NCBI GenBank assembly: GCA_030824255.1
Contig: JAVBYB010000004.1
Span: 1-10,442 of the forward strand
DNA length: 10,442 nucleotides
From: a bacterium
GTDB lineage: Bacteria; Pseudomonadota; Alphaproteobacteria; Caulobacterales; Hyphomonadaceae
Reading direction: 5' to 3'
Positions 1-8,123 of the stretch are shown here, in pieces (within the stretch, counting starts at the first letter, position 1; each line of letters opens with the position of its first letter). Position numbers and translations under genes: made by a program. The notes under the pieces were generated by a model. The model did not search any database and had not been told where the DNA came from. It worked only from the letters and a program-made list of their open reading frames with translations.

Positions 1-348
1 GATGTGTGGGCGCGGGAGTTCATGACGGCAAAACTCCAGATATATGCGCTTGAGCACGGTCATGATTTTGCTCAGGTGCTACGAAAGCGCTCGATGGGCC
101 TCGCCATCGCAGCTTTGGTCATCCACGAGATCACGCCGGAGCTGGAGCATGGAGGGAGCCGCTGCTATTTTTCGACGCGCCTTCGTCTCCTGGCGATATT
201 GGAAAACACCAAACTGCCGGATAGCGATCATTTTTGGGTGTTGGCTGCATCGTTGCTCGTAGGCATTTACCGCCAAGCTCATCGCGCGCTGCCCTCATCG
301 GCAATGAGCCCTAAGGCTCTAGCACTCGCCCTTGTCGACCAGCTCTGA
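1..348 (+). CDS. Unrecognised protein, C-terminal part only (5' end outside window)
   Basis: An open frame runs from the first base to TGA at 346-348, giving about 115 residues. No stop precedes the GTG at 4-6, so this is most likely the tail of a longer gene; a GTG start at 4 is possible but has no visible ribosome site. I do not recognise the family. The product looks soluble and largely helical, with a hydrophobic stretch (LAIAALVIHEI, about residues 33-43 from the GTG) and another near residues 77-90 (FWVLAASLLVGIYR) that are too short or too polar to call membrane segments confidently. Hand-counted GC in one row is about 57 percent, like the hsd genes. It lies 185 bases upstream of hsdM on the same strand, with a weak hairpin and T-run at its stop, so it is probably not part of the hsd operon. 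Confidence 0.5.
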   Translation, partial: DVWAREFMTAKLQIYALEHGHDFAQVLRKRSMGLAIAALVIHEITPELEHGGSRCYFSTRLRLLAILENTKLPDSDHFWVLAASLLVGIYRQAHRALPSSAMSPKALALALVDQL

Positions 349-362
349 AGCTGCGCATTTTT
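340..362 (+). terminator. Weak hairpin plus T-run at the end of the upstream gene
   Basis: CAGCT (340-344) pairs with AGCTG (349-353) around the loop CTGA, and a run of five T lies at 358-362 after a four-base gap. The stem is only five pairs and includes the stop codon, so this is a tentative rho-independent terminator for the upstream partial gene. Confidence 0.25.
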
Positions 363-533
363 CCAGAATGTGGTTGAGGCGTTCAGTGCCCGCCACCCAT
401 TCCCGAATCAGCCAGCCGATCGCGAAGGGCTGGGGATGGCGGCAAACCGCCGAAAATCAGCGCGTGAAAACCCTGCATTCGCCTGCTAGAAGTATGGGGT
501 AACAAATCACCGAAAATTCGTGAGGGGGATCGT
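349..533 (+). promoter_or_regulatory. Non-coding leader upstream of hsdM
   Basis: These 185 bases hold no supportable gene and must carry the operon promoter unless transcription reads in from the left. I could not pick a convincing -35/-10 pair. GGCGG at 438-442 can pair with CCGCC at 447-451 (loop CAAA). The same GGCGG, with the preceding T437, can instead pair with CCGCCA at 390-395 in a longer interrupted stem, so two exclusive hairpins are possible. The octamer CCGAAAAT occurs at 450-457 and again at 510-517, just upstream of the hsdM ribosome site. No controller protein is encoded here. Confidence 0.35.
522..529 (+). promoter_or_regulatory. Ribosome binding site for hsdM
   Basis: GAGGGGGA lies four bases before the TTG at 534. 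It is a strong purine-rich Shine-Dalgarno and decides the choice of the non-ATG start, which also gives the usual HsdM N-terminus (MALKKSQLYSSLW). Confidence 0.75.
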
Positions 534-2954
534 TTGGCGCTCAAGAAGTCACAGTTGTATTCGTCGCTTTGGCAAAGCTGTGACGAGCTGCGCGGCGGCA
601 TGGATGCCAGCCAGTACAAGGACTACGTCCTCTCGCTCCTGTTCATCAAATATGTCAGCGACAAATACGCGGGCGTTGCTTACGCGCCGATCAACATCCC
701 CGAAGGCGCGAGCTTTAAGGATATGGTCGCCCTCAAGGGCAAGACGGATATCGGTGATCAGATCAACAAGAAGGTGATCGCACCGCTAGCTGCCGCCAAC
801 CAGCAGCTCAGCCAAGCGGACTTCCCTGACTTCAACTCCGAAGTGAAGCTGGGAGACGGCAAGGAGAAGGTCGAACGCCTCACCAACCTGATCGCGATCT
901 TTGAATCCCCTTCGCTGGACTTCTCGAAGAACCGCGCGGACGGCGACGATATCCTGGGCGATGCCTACGAATATCTGATGCGCCACTTCGCGACCGAAAG
1001 CGGGAAGAGCAAAGGCCAGTTCTATACGCCTGCCGAAGTCAGCCGCATCATGGCCAAAGTGGTCGGCATCCGTGAGGCCAAGACCAGTGCGAGCACGACC
1101 GTTTACGATCCGACCTGCGGATCGGGATCGCTGCTTCTGAAAGTGAGCGACGAGGCAACGACGAAAGTTACGATCTACGGTCAGGAAAAGGATGCGGCCA
1201 CCAGCGGCTTGGCACGCATGAACATGATCCTGCATGACAATCCTGCCGCCCTGATCGAACAAGGCAACACACTCGCCGATCCGAAACACAAAGACGGCGA
1301 CGTGGTCAAAACTTTCGACTTCATCGTGGCTAACCCGCCATTCAGCGATAAGCGCTGGAGTACAGGACTCGATCCTGCCAACGACAAGCACGATCGGTTC
1401 GCTGGCTTTGGCATTCCGCCGAACAAGCAAGGTGACTACGCCTACCTTCTGCATATTGTTCGCTCCCTCAAATCGACCGGAGCGGGGGCCTGCATTCTTC
1501 CTCACGGTGTGCTGTTTCGGGGGAATACCGAGGCCGATATCCGCCGCGCGTTGGTGAGAAAAGGGTACATCAAGGCAATCATCGGTTTGCCCGCGAACCT
1601 GTTCTACGGGACTGGCATTCCGGCGTGCATTGTCGTCGTGGACAAGAAAGACGCGCAGGCTCGGAAAGGCATCTTTATGGTGGATGCCAGCCAAGGCTTC
1701 ATCAAGGATGGCCCCAAGAATCGTCTTCGCGCGCAAGACATTCACAAAATCGTCGATGCGTACACCAAGTCGCACGATATCGCGGGCTACTCGCGGATGG
1801 TGCCTGTCGCCGAGATTGAGAAGAACGAGTTCAATCTCAATCTTCCCCGCTATATCGACAGCCAGAAAGCCGAGGATCGTCAGGATATCGAGGGTCATCT
1901 GCGCGGCGGTATTCCGCAAGCCGACATCGATGCCCTGAAAGCATACTGGGACGTGTGCCCGAGATTGAAGGCTGCACTCTTCGAAACCGTGCGGCCCGGC
2001 TATGTTGGATTGAAGGTTGAGAAAGCCAAGATCAAGACAACGATCTACGATCATCCGCAATTCGTCACATTCACCTCGTCTATGGCAGATCACTTCGAGA
2101 CATGGCGCAAGATGAGTGCAGGCAGTCTCAAAGCCCTCAAGCAGGGGCTTCATCCTGCTGAAGTGATTGAGGAGTTGTCAGAAGGGCTGCTCACGCACTA
2201 CGCGGGCAAGCCGCTCATCGACAAGTATGATGTCTATCAGCATCTCATGGGTTATTGGTCTGCCGTGATGCAAGACGACTGCTATCTCATCGCTGCTGAT
2301 GGCTGGAAAGCAGAAACCTACCGCGTCATCGAAACAAAGAAAGGGAAGGACGGAAAGCCCGACAAACATACCGACAAGGGATGGGCCTGTGACTTGGTCC
2401 CTAAGACGGTTCTCGTTAGCCGCTTCTTTGCCAAGGAAAAGGCTGAGATCGATCGCCTGAATGCAGAGCTGGAAGCCGCTGATGCGGCTCTACTAGAATT
2501 GGAGGAAGAGCACAGCGGGGATGAAGGTCTCTTTGCCGAACTCGACAAGGTCAACAAGGCGAACGTCGCGGCGCGTCTGAAAGAGTTAAAGGGTGACAAG
2601 GAAGCCGTTGAGGAAGCCGCTGCGCTATCTAAATGGATGGAGTTTTCAACTGTGCAAGCCGAACTGAAACGTCAGTTGAAAGACGCTGAAGTCGCTCTCG
2701 ATACGCAAGCGCTCGAAAAGTATCCGAAGCTGACGGAGGCCGACGTGAAGGCACTGGTGGTCGATGACAAATGGCTCGCGCACATGGACCGCGAGATCCA
2801 CAGCGAGATGAGTCGCATCAGCCAAGCGCTTACTCAGCGTGTGAAGATTTTGAAAGAGCGGTACGAAGTGCGAATGCCGGAGCTTGTTGCGAACGTTTCG
2901 AGCCTTGAAGCAAAGGTCGAAGGGCACCTCAAGCGTATGGGGTTCGCATGGTGA
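534..2954 (+). CDS. hsdM: Type I restriction-modification methyltransferase subunit HsdM
   Basis: This is the N6-adenine DNA methyltransferase subunit. With HsdS it methylates the host recognition site using S-adenosylmethionine, and with HsdR it forms the restriction complex. The TTG start gives 806 residues. The N-terminal helical HsdM_N domain (about 8-150) has the typical DELRGGMDASQYKDY block. The Rossmann methylase core follows, with SAM-binding motif I DPTCGSGS (192-199) and catalytic motif IV NPPF (267-270) inside DFIVANPPFSDKRW. Many HsdM proteins are 500-550 residues, so the last 300 or so residues are an extension. It includes a strongly charged coiled-coil-like stretch (about 632-730, many E, K, A and L) and a C-terminal helix that may dock HsdS. 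This longer HsdM form is known, so the length alone does not suggest a fusion error. No frameshift is seen. It overlaps hsdS by seven bases, or by one if hsdS starts at 2954. Confidence 0.96.
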   Translation: MALKKSQLYSSLWQSCDELRGGMDASQYKDYVLSLLFIKYVSDKYAGVAYAPINIPEGASFKDMVALKGKTDIGDQINKKVIAPLAAANQQLSQADFPDFNSEVKLGDGKEKVERLTNLIAIFESPSLDFSKNRADGDDILGDAYEYLMRHFATESGKSKGQFYTPAEVSRIMAKVVGIREAKTSASTTVYDPTCGSGSLLLKVSDEATTKVTIYGQEKDAATSGLARMNMILHDNPAALIEQGNTLADPKHKDGDVVKTFDFIVANPPFSDKRWSTGLDPANDKHDRFAGFGIPPNKQGDYAYLLHIVRSLKSTGAGACILPHGVLFRGNTEADIRRALVRKGYIKAIIGLPANLFYGTGIPACIVVVDKKDAQARKGIFMVDASQGFIKDGPKNRLRAQDIHKIVDAYTKSHDIAGYSRMVPVAEIEKNEFNLNLPRYIDSQKAEDRQDIEGHLRGGIPQADIDALKAYWDVCPRLKAALFETVRPGYVGLKVEKAKIKTTIYDHPQFVTFTSSMADHFETWRKMSAGSLKALKQGLHPAEVIEELSEGLLTHYAGKPLIDKYDVYQHLMGYWSAVMQDDCYLIAADGWKAETYRVIETKKGKDGKPDKHTDKGWACDLVPKTVLVSRFFAKEKAEIDRLNAELEAADAALLELEEEHSGDEGLFAELDKVNKANVAARLKELKGDKEAVEEAAALSKWMEFSTVQAELKRQLKDAEVALDTQALEKYPKLTEADVKALVVDDKWLAHMDREIHSEMSRISQALTQRVKILKERYEVRMPELVANVSSLEAKVEGHLKRMGFAW

Positions 2955-4147
2955 TGGCGTCGGTGCGCTCGACAATTCCCGCAACAATGCGCGAGACTGA
3001 ACTAGGAGCACTCCCTGCGGACTGGCGCGTTGAGCCCATTGAAGACTTTGCGGTGGTCACAACAGGCGATCGTAATACTCAGGATCGCGAGGCAGACGGT
3101 GCATATCCGTTCTTCGTGCGCTCCCAAACTGTTGAGCGCATAAATTCTTACTCATTTGATGGCGAAGCCGTTCTGACCGCTGGCGATGGCGTCGGTACAG
3201 GCAAGATTTTTCACTACGTCGATGGGAAGTGCGGGATTCACCAGCGTGTGTACCGGATATCAAATTTTCGGGCTGATGTGAGTGGTTACTACTTCTACCT
3301 TTTCTTCAGTCAAAGGTTTTACAGCCGCATCATGCAAATGACTGCCAAGTCGTCTGTCGACTCTGTGCGTCGAGACATGATTACGCGCATGATGGTGGCG
3401 TTACCGCCAAGGTCAGAGCAAGAAGCTATTGCTGCAGCTTTGACTGACGCAGACGCGTTGACCAATTCATTAGAGACGCTCATCGCCAAAAAACGTATGA
3501 TTAAGCAGGGGGCGATGCAGGAGCTTCTGTCAGGTCAGAGGCGCTTATCGGGCTATACCAAACCTTGGCGCGTAGAATCGCTTGGTGATGTTTGCCGATC
3601 AATTGTGGACGGGACTCATTTCACGCCGCGATACGTGGAGTCAGGCGTTCCCTTCTATAGCGTCGAAAACGTGACAGCGGATGACTTCGTAAATACGAAG
3701 TTCATATCACTCGAAGAGCACAGATTGCTTGTTCGCCGTTGCAAGCCAGAAAGAGGCGACATTCTTCTCACTCGGATAGGCGCGATTGGCGATACAAAAC
3801 TGATAGATTGGGATGTTGATGCTAGCATCTATGTGAGCCTGGCGCTCCTAAAATGTAGCGATGATATAGAGCCGACCTTTCTTCACGCCTACTCAAAAGG
3901 CACGAAATTTGTCCGAGATATGGAAGAGCGATCACTGCTCAATGCAGCTCCTCGGAAGATCAACATGGGTGAGATAGGCAAAGTGCCTGTTCCAGTGCCT
4001 GAAAAAGAAGAGCAGCTCGCTATAGCTAGTATTCTCGATGGCATGGACAATGAAATTGCGTCCTTGGAAGGTCGCTTAGCGAAAGCGCGCTTGATCAAGC
4101 AAGGTATGACGCAAGAGCTGCTAACCGGCAGGGTGAGGCTGGTATGA
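2948..4147 (+). CDS. hsdS: Type I restriction-modification specificity subunit HsdS
   Basis: HsdS recognises the bipartite DNA target and holds two HsdM copies; it sets the site for both methylation and cleavage. The 399 residues show the full two-half layout. Target recognition domain 1 spans about 20-155 (the block NTQDREADGAYPFFVRSQ at 43-60 is typical of one common type). A first conserved spacer helix follows, about 152-200 (SEQEAIAAAL ... KRMIKQGAMQELLSG). Target recognition domain 2 spans about 205-345 (GDVCRSIVDGTHFTP ... GDILLTRIGAIGD), and a second spacer, about 350-398 (EEQLAIASIL ... ARLIKQGMTQELLTG), repeats the first at protein level. Both halves are intact, so specificity is probably functional; the target cannot be read from sequence. 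ATG at 2948 is used here; an in-frame ATG at 2954 overlapping the hsdM stop (TGATG) is an equal alternative. Sample rows have 45-48 percent GC, below the neighbours, as expected for exchanged recognition domains. Confidence 0.95.
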   Translation: MVMASVRSTIPATMRETELGALPADWRVEPIEDFAVVTTGDRNTQDREADGAYPFFVRSQTVERINSYSFDGEAVLTAGDGVGTGKIFHYVDGKCGIHQRVYRISNFRADVSGYYFYLFFSQRFYSRIMQMTAKSSVDSVRRDMITRMMVALPPRSEQEAIAAALTDADALTNSLETLIAKKRMIKQGAMQELLSGQRRLSGYTKPWRVESLGDVCRSIVDGTHFTPRYVESGVPFYSVENVTADDFVNTKFISLEEHRLLVRRCKPERGDILLTRIGAIGDTKLIDWDVDASIYVSLALLKCSDDIEPTFLHAYSKGTKFVRDMEERSLLNAAPRKINMGEIGKVPVPVPEKEEQLAIASILDGMDNEIASLEGRLAKARLIKQGMTQELLTGRVRLV

Positions 4148-5079
4148 GCGGAAGCTACTACCGCATCATGTTGGGCGCGAAGAGCGCTTGGGCTGAAACC
4201 TGCCATGCCGAGAAATGGTTTGGCGGTGGGTGGAAGATCACGCAATCACTTGCAGGTGAGCGAACCGACAACTGGCGCGACTTCAACGCCAAGTTCATTC
4301 CCATTTATCTTGCGGCCAATCCTGACAAGTCGCGCGTCGCTGCGGGTCTTGCTTGCGGCATGCTGTACACGATCGCCTGGGGTATTTCGCAGGGCGACAT
4401 TGTGCTCTGCCCGGATGGCGACGGCTCCTACTGGGTAGGCCGCGTGTCCAGCGACTATGTCTATGCGCCAGATCACGATCTTCCGCACCGTCGTCAGGTG
4501 GAGTGGCTTCCAACCAAGATCGATCGTGCGGCCATGAGCGAGGCCCTTAAGCGCTCGACGGGCTCGATTGGAACCGTCAGCAACATCAGCGCACACGCCG
4601 AAGAGATCGAACGCCTGATCGGCGGGGCTGCTCCGCCCGTTATCGTTTCTACCGATGCTACAGTGGAGGATGCAGCGACGTTTGCGCTGGAAAAGCATCT
4701 CGAAGAATTCCTCGTCCAGAACTGGTCAGCCACCGAGCTTGGCCGGGAGTACGACATCTATGTCGTGGACGGCGAACAGGTTGGTCAACAGTTTCCGACT
4801 GATACTGGGCCGATCGACATTCTGGCAGTGAGCAAAGACGGCAAAACGCTTCTGGTGGTTGAGTTAAAGCGCGGACGCGCCAGCGATGTCGTCGTAGGTC
4901 AGGTGCAGCGTTACATGGGCTATGTTGTCGAGGAGTTGGCCGAAGAGGCACAGGCGGTGCGGGGTTGCATCATCGCGCTGGAGGACGATCTCCGCCTTCG
5001 CCGTGCATTGATGGTTGCGCCCAATATCGAATACTTCCGGTATCAGGTGAGTTTCAAGCTCTTCAAGGGGGGAAGATGA
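4144..5079 (+). CDS. NucS/DUF91-type PDDEXK nuclease with N-terminal PUA/EVE-like domain, inside the hsd operon
   Basis: This is probably a DNA endonuclease of the PDDEXK fold. The C-terminal part (about 176-311) resembles the NucS (DUF91) catalytic domain: a helix around ALEKHLEEFL (181-190), then GPIDILAVSKDGK with D225, then VVELKRGR with E240 and K242, then QVQRYMGYV (253-261), the usual helix after the ExK strand. The N-terminal part (1-160) is tryptophan-rich and contains GDIVLCPDG ... YWVGRV (84-101) and PHRRQVEWL (114-122). That pattern resembles the small barrel domains of PUA/EVE type seen on modification-dependent restriction enzymes (inference from remembered patterns). The start is the ATG of an ATGA overlap with the hsdS stop, with GAGG at 4135-4138. 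The gene sits between hsdS and hsdR, translationally coupled to both. This suggests a role alongside the type I enzyme, such as a second nuclease, rather than archaeal-style mismatch repair. The nuclease call is firm; the substrate is unknown. Confidence 0.82.
   Translation: MSGSYYRIMLGAKSAWAETCHAEKWFGGGWKITQSLAGERTDNWRDFNAKFIPIYLAANPDKSRVAAGLACGMLYTIAWGISQGDIVLCPDGDGSYWVGRVSSDYVYAPDHDLPHRRQVEWLPTKIDRAAMSEALKRSTGSIGTVSNISAHAEEIERLIGGAAPPVIVSTDATVEDAATFALEKHLEEFLVQNWSATELGREYDIYVVDGEQVGQQFPTDTGPIDILAVSKDGKTLLVVELKRGRASDVVVGQVQRYMGYVVEELAEEAQAVRGCIIALEDDLRLRRALMVAPNIEYFRYQVSFKLFKGGR
5066..5073 (+). promoter_or_regulatory. Ribosome binding site for hsdR
   Basis: AGGGGGGA lies two bases before ATG 5076, inside the end of the nuclease gene. 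It supports 5076 as the start rather than an ATG at 4965, which would add 37 unrelated residues read out of frame from the nuclease gene. Confidence 0.7.
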
Positions 5080-8000
5080 GCGATGTCGGTAAGCCGGAAC
5101 GGGCGACACAGCGAAGAGTGATCGAACTCTTCACGGAGGAGCTTGGATACACGTTTTTGGGTGACTGGTCGGATCGTCCAGGCAACAGCAATCTGGAAGA
5201 GGGATTGCTGAGCGCATATCTCACGCGGCGCGGTTATTCTGCGGCACAGATTAGCGCTGCATTGTATCGTTTGCGCGTTGAGGCGGGTAACGCGCATCGC
5301 AACCTCTATTCCAACAATGAGGCGGTTTACAAACTTCTGCGCTACGGCGTGCCAGCGCTTGTCGAGGCGGGAAAGCAAACCGAGACAGTCCATCTCATCG
5401 ACTGGGCTGATCCGAAGGCGAACGACTACGCGATAGCCGAAGAGGTTACATTGCGCGGCGGACACGAGCGCCGTCCCGATCTCGTTCTCTATGTGAACGG
5501 GATCGCAATCGGCGTGATTGAGCTCAAGAACAGCCGTGTCACTATCGGCGACGGCATCCGCCAGCTGCTCTCCAACCAACTGCCGGAGTTCAACGAGCAG
5601 TTCTTCTCCACCGTGCAGATCGTGTTCGCAGGAAGCGACTCCGAAGGGCTTCAATACGGCACCATCAAAACACCTGAGAAGTTCTTCTTGAAATGGAAGG
5701 AAGACGAGGCCGACGATAGCGGCTTCAAGCTGGACAAGTACCTTGCCAAAATCTGTGACAAGGCACGGCTCATCGAGCTGATGCACGACTTCGTCGTATT
5801 CGATGGAGGGGTGAAGAAGCTTCCCCGCGTCCATCAGTATTTTGGGATCAAGGAAGCCCAGAAATTCGTTGAGGCCCGCAAGGGTGGAATCATCTGGCAC
5901 ACCCAAGGCTCGGGCAAGAGCATCGTGATGGTGCTGCTGGCCAAGTGGATTTTGGAGAACAATCCCAACGCACGCGTCGCCATCATCACTGATCGTGACG
6001 AGCTGGATAAGCAGATCAAGCGCGTCTTCACGGATGCGGGCGAAGACATCTACCGCACGACGAGCGGGCGCGATCTGATGGCGAAGCTTGGTGAAGCCAA
6101 GCCGCGCCTCTTGTGCTCCTTGGTCCATAAGTTTGGCCGCGCCGGCGACGACTTTGCAGACTTCATCAAGGAGGTCGAATCCCGTCCCAGCCAGACGATG
6201 GGAGAAGTGTTTGTCTTCGTTGATGAATGCCATCGCACTCAGAGCGGAAGGCTTCACAAGGTGATGAAGGCAATTATGCCCAACGCGGTCTTCATCGGCT
6301 TCACAGGTACTCCGCTTTTGAAGGCTGATAAGCAAACCAGCCTCGAAGTTTTTGGCGGCTATATTCACACATACAAGTTCAGCGAGGCCGTTGACGATAA
6401 GGTCGTCCTCGACCTCGTCTACGAAGCGCGCGACATCGACCAGAAGCTTGGCTCCGAGGAGCATATCGATGCCTGGTTTGAAGCCAAAACCAAAGGCTTG
6501 AACGATTGGCAGAAGGATGAGTTGAAGAAGAAGTGGGGCACGATGCAAAACGTGCTCAGTTCTCGCCATCGTATGGAGCGCATTGTCGCTGATGTGCTCT
6601 TCGACTTCTCCGTGAAGCCACGTCTCTCCAGCGAGCGTGGTAACGCCATCCTCGTCGCCTCCAGCATCTATGAGGCTTGCAAGTACTATGAGTTGTTCGC
6701 GAAAACGCCGCTCAAGGGGCGCTGCGCGCTTATAACGTCCTACAATCCGCAAACGCAGGACGTTACCAAAGAAGAGACAGGCGCGAATTCGGAAACCGAC
6801 AAGCAGTTTATCTACAACACCTATACCGACCTGCTGAAGAACGTTGAGGCAAAGCCCAACAAGACGAAGACAGAGACCTACGAAGACGATTCGAAGGACC
6901 TCTTCATCAAACAACCAGCAAACATGAAGCTACTCATCGTTGTGAGCAAGCTTCTGACAGGCTTCGATGCGCCCGCCTGCACGTATCTCTATATCGACAA
7001 GCACATGCAGGATCACGGGCTCTTTCAAGCGATCTGCCGCACGAACCGCCTCGATGGCGAAGACAAAGATTTCGGCTATATCGTGGACTACAAAGACCTC
7101 TTCAAGAAGGTCGAGAATGCGATCTCCGTCTACACATCCGAGATCGACAACACGACGGGCGGGGCTGATCCGCGCGTCCTTCTGAAGGACCGATTGGAGA
7201 AGGGCCGCGAGCGGCTTGACGAAGCGCTGGAAGTCGTCGCCCTAGTTTGTGAACCTGTTGAGCCGCCCAAGAGCGAACTGGATTTCATTCGTTACTTTTG
7301 TGGCAATACCGAGATACCCTCAGACCTCACCGATCGTGAACCACAGCGCGCTGCTTTCTATAAGAGCGTCGCATCCTTAGTGCGCGCCTTTGCCGGTATC
7401 TCCGATGAGATGGAGGAAGCAGGGTACTCATCTGCTGACATCGCGCACATCAAGTACCAGATCACATTCTATCTGAACGCACGCGATACCGTGCGCAATG
7501 CCGCTGGAGAAGTGCTCGATCTGAAGGCCTATGAGGCCGACATGCGCCATCTGATCGATACGTATATCGAGGCAGATGCGCCGAGGAAGATTTCGCCGTT
7601 CGACAATATCAGCCTCCTCGATCTGATCGTGAAGACCGGAATTGCGGATGCTATTGCGGGGCAGCTCGGCGGATTGAAAGGAAACAAGGAAGCGATTGCG
7701 GAGACCATCGAGAACAACGTTCGCAGCAAGATCATCAAGGAACAGCTGACTGATCCCGCTTTCTTCGCGCGAATTTCAGCCCTGCTGGATGAAATCATCC
7801 GTGCGCGCAAAGCCAAGGCGCTGGATTACGAAGCCTACCTGAAACAGATCGCCGAGATCGTAAAGCAGGTGAACGCCGGTCACGGTGGGACAGCTCCGGC
7901 ACGTATAGATACGCCGGGCAAGCGGGCCTTGTACGGCAACCTTGGCGACAATGAAGAGCTGGCTCTGCGCGTTGACGAAGCCGTCAAGCATAGCCGTCAC

Positions 8001-8123
8001 GATGGGTGGCGCGGCGTTGAGGTACGTGAGCGCGGCATCAAAGCTGCGCTCTATGCCGTTCTCAAGGATAAAGACGAAGTGGAGCGCATCTTCACGATCA
8101 TCAAGGCTCAGAAAGAGTATTGA
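5076..8123 (+). CDS. hsdR: Type I restriction enzyme subunit HsdR (translocase and endonuclease)
   Basis: HsdR is the ATP-dependent motor and nuclease of the complex; it pulls unmethylated DNA past the bound enzyme and cuts far from the site. From ATG 5076 it is 1015 residues, normal for the family. The N-terminal PDDEXK nuclease (HSDR_N, about 5-210) has D135 in RRPDLVLY and E149/K151 in GVIELKNS. The superfamily 2 helicase motor has Walker A HTQGSGKS (275-282), motif II DECH (383-386), motif III region GFTGTP (408-413), LTGFDAP (627-633) and the motif VI region FQAICRTNR (650-658). The C-terminal helical region (about 700-1015) should bind the methylase core. All key residues are present, so the enzyme looks active. 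It overlaps the nuclease gene by four bases (ATGA). Its TGA stop shares its last base with the next gene's ATG. Confidence 0.96.
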   Translation: MSDVGKPERATQRRVIELFTEELGYTFLGDWSDRPGNSNLEEGLLSAYLTRRGYSAAQISAALYRLRVEAGNAHRNLYSNNEAVYKLLRYGVPALVEAGKQTETVHLIDWADPKANDYAIAEEVTLRGGHERRPDLVLYVNGIAIGVIELKNSRVTIGDGIRQLLSNQLPEFNEQFFSTVQIVFAGSDSEGLQYGTIKTPEKFFLKWKEDEADDSGFKLDKYLAKICDKARLIELMHDFVVFDGGVKKLPRVHQYFGIKEAQKFVEARKGGIIWHTQGSGKSIVMVLLAKWILENNPNARVAIITDRDELDKQIKRVFTDAGEDIYRTTSGRDLMAKLGEAKPRLLCSLVHKFGRAGDDFADFIKEVESRPSQTMGEVFVFVDECHRTQSGRLHKVMKAIMPNAVFIGFTGTPLLKADKQTSLEVFGGYIHTYKFSEAVDDKVVLDLVYEARDIDQKLGSEEHIDAWFEAKTKGLNDWQKDELKKKWGTMQNVLSSRHRMERIVADVLFDFSVKPRLSSERGNAILVASSIYEACKYYELFAKTPLKGRCALITSYNPQTQDVTKEETGANSETDKQFIYNTYTDLLKNVEAKPNKTKTETYEDDSKDLFIKQPANMKLLIVVSKLLTGFDAPACTYLYIDKHMQDHGLFQAICRTNRLDGEDKDFGYIVDYKDLFKKVENAISVYTSEIDNTTGGADPRVLLKDRLEKGRERLDEALEVVALVCEPVEPPKSELDFIRYFCGNTEIPSDLTDREPQRAAFYKSVASLVRAFAGISDEMEEAGYSSADIAHIKYQITFYLNARDTVRNAAGEVLDLKAYEADMRHLIDTYIEADAPRKISPFDNISLLDLIVKTGIADAIAGQLGGLKGNKEAIAETIENNVRSKIIKEQLTDPAFFARISALLDEIIRARKAKALDYEAYLKQIAEIVKQVNAGHGGTAPARIDTPGKRALYGNLGDNEELALRVDEAVKHSRHDGWRGVEVRERGIKAALYAVLKDKDEVERIFTIIKAQKEY

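Noticed and set aside
438..451. GGCGG/CCGCC hairpin as a terminator
   Set aside because: No T-run follows it on either strand, so it is kept only as possible leader structure.
383..619. 78-residue - strand frame across the hsdM start
   Set aside because: It overlaps the hsdM start and ribosome site and has no recognisable features.
786..2153. 455-residue open frame on the - strand
   Set aside because: It is antisense to hsdM, whose motifs are intact. Its protein shows no recognisable motif and it arises from codon bias in GC-rich DNA.
4965..5075. Extended hsdR start at ATG 4965
   Set aside because: It would overlap the nuclease gene by 115 bases and add 37 residues unlike HsdR. ATG 5076 has a strong ribosome site and an ATGA junction.
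5043..6914. 623-residue open frame on the - strand
   Set aside because: It is antisense to hsdR and lacks recognisable motifs. The long frame is a by-product of the + strand codon pattern.
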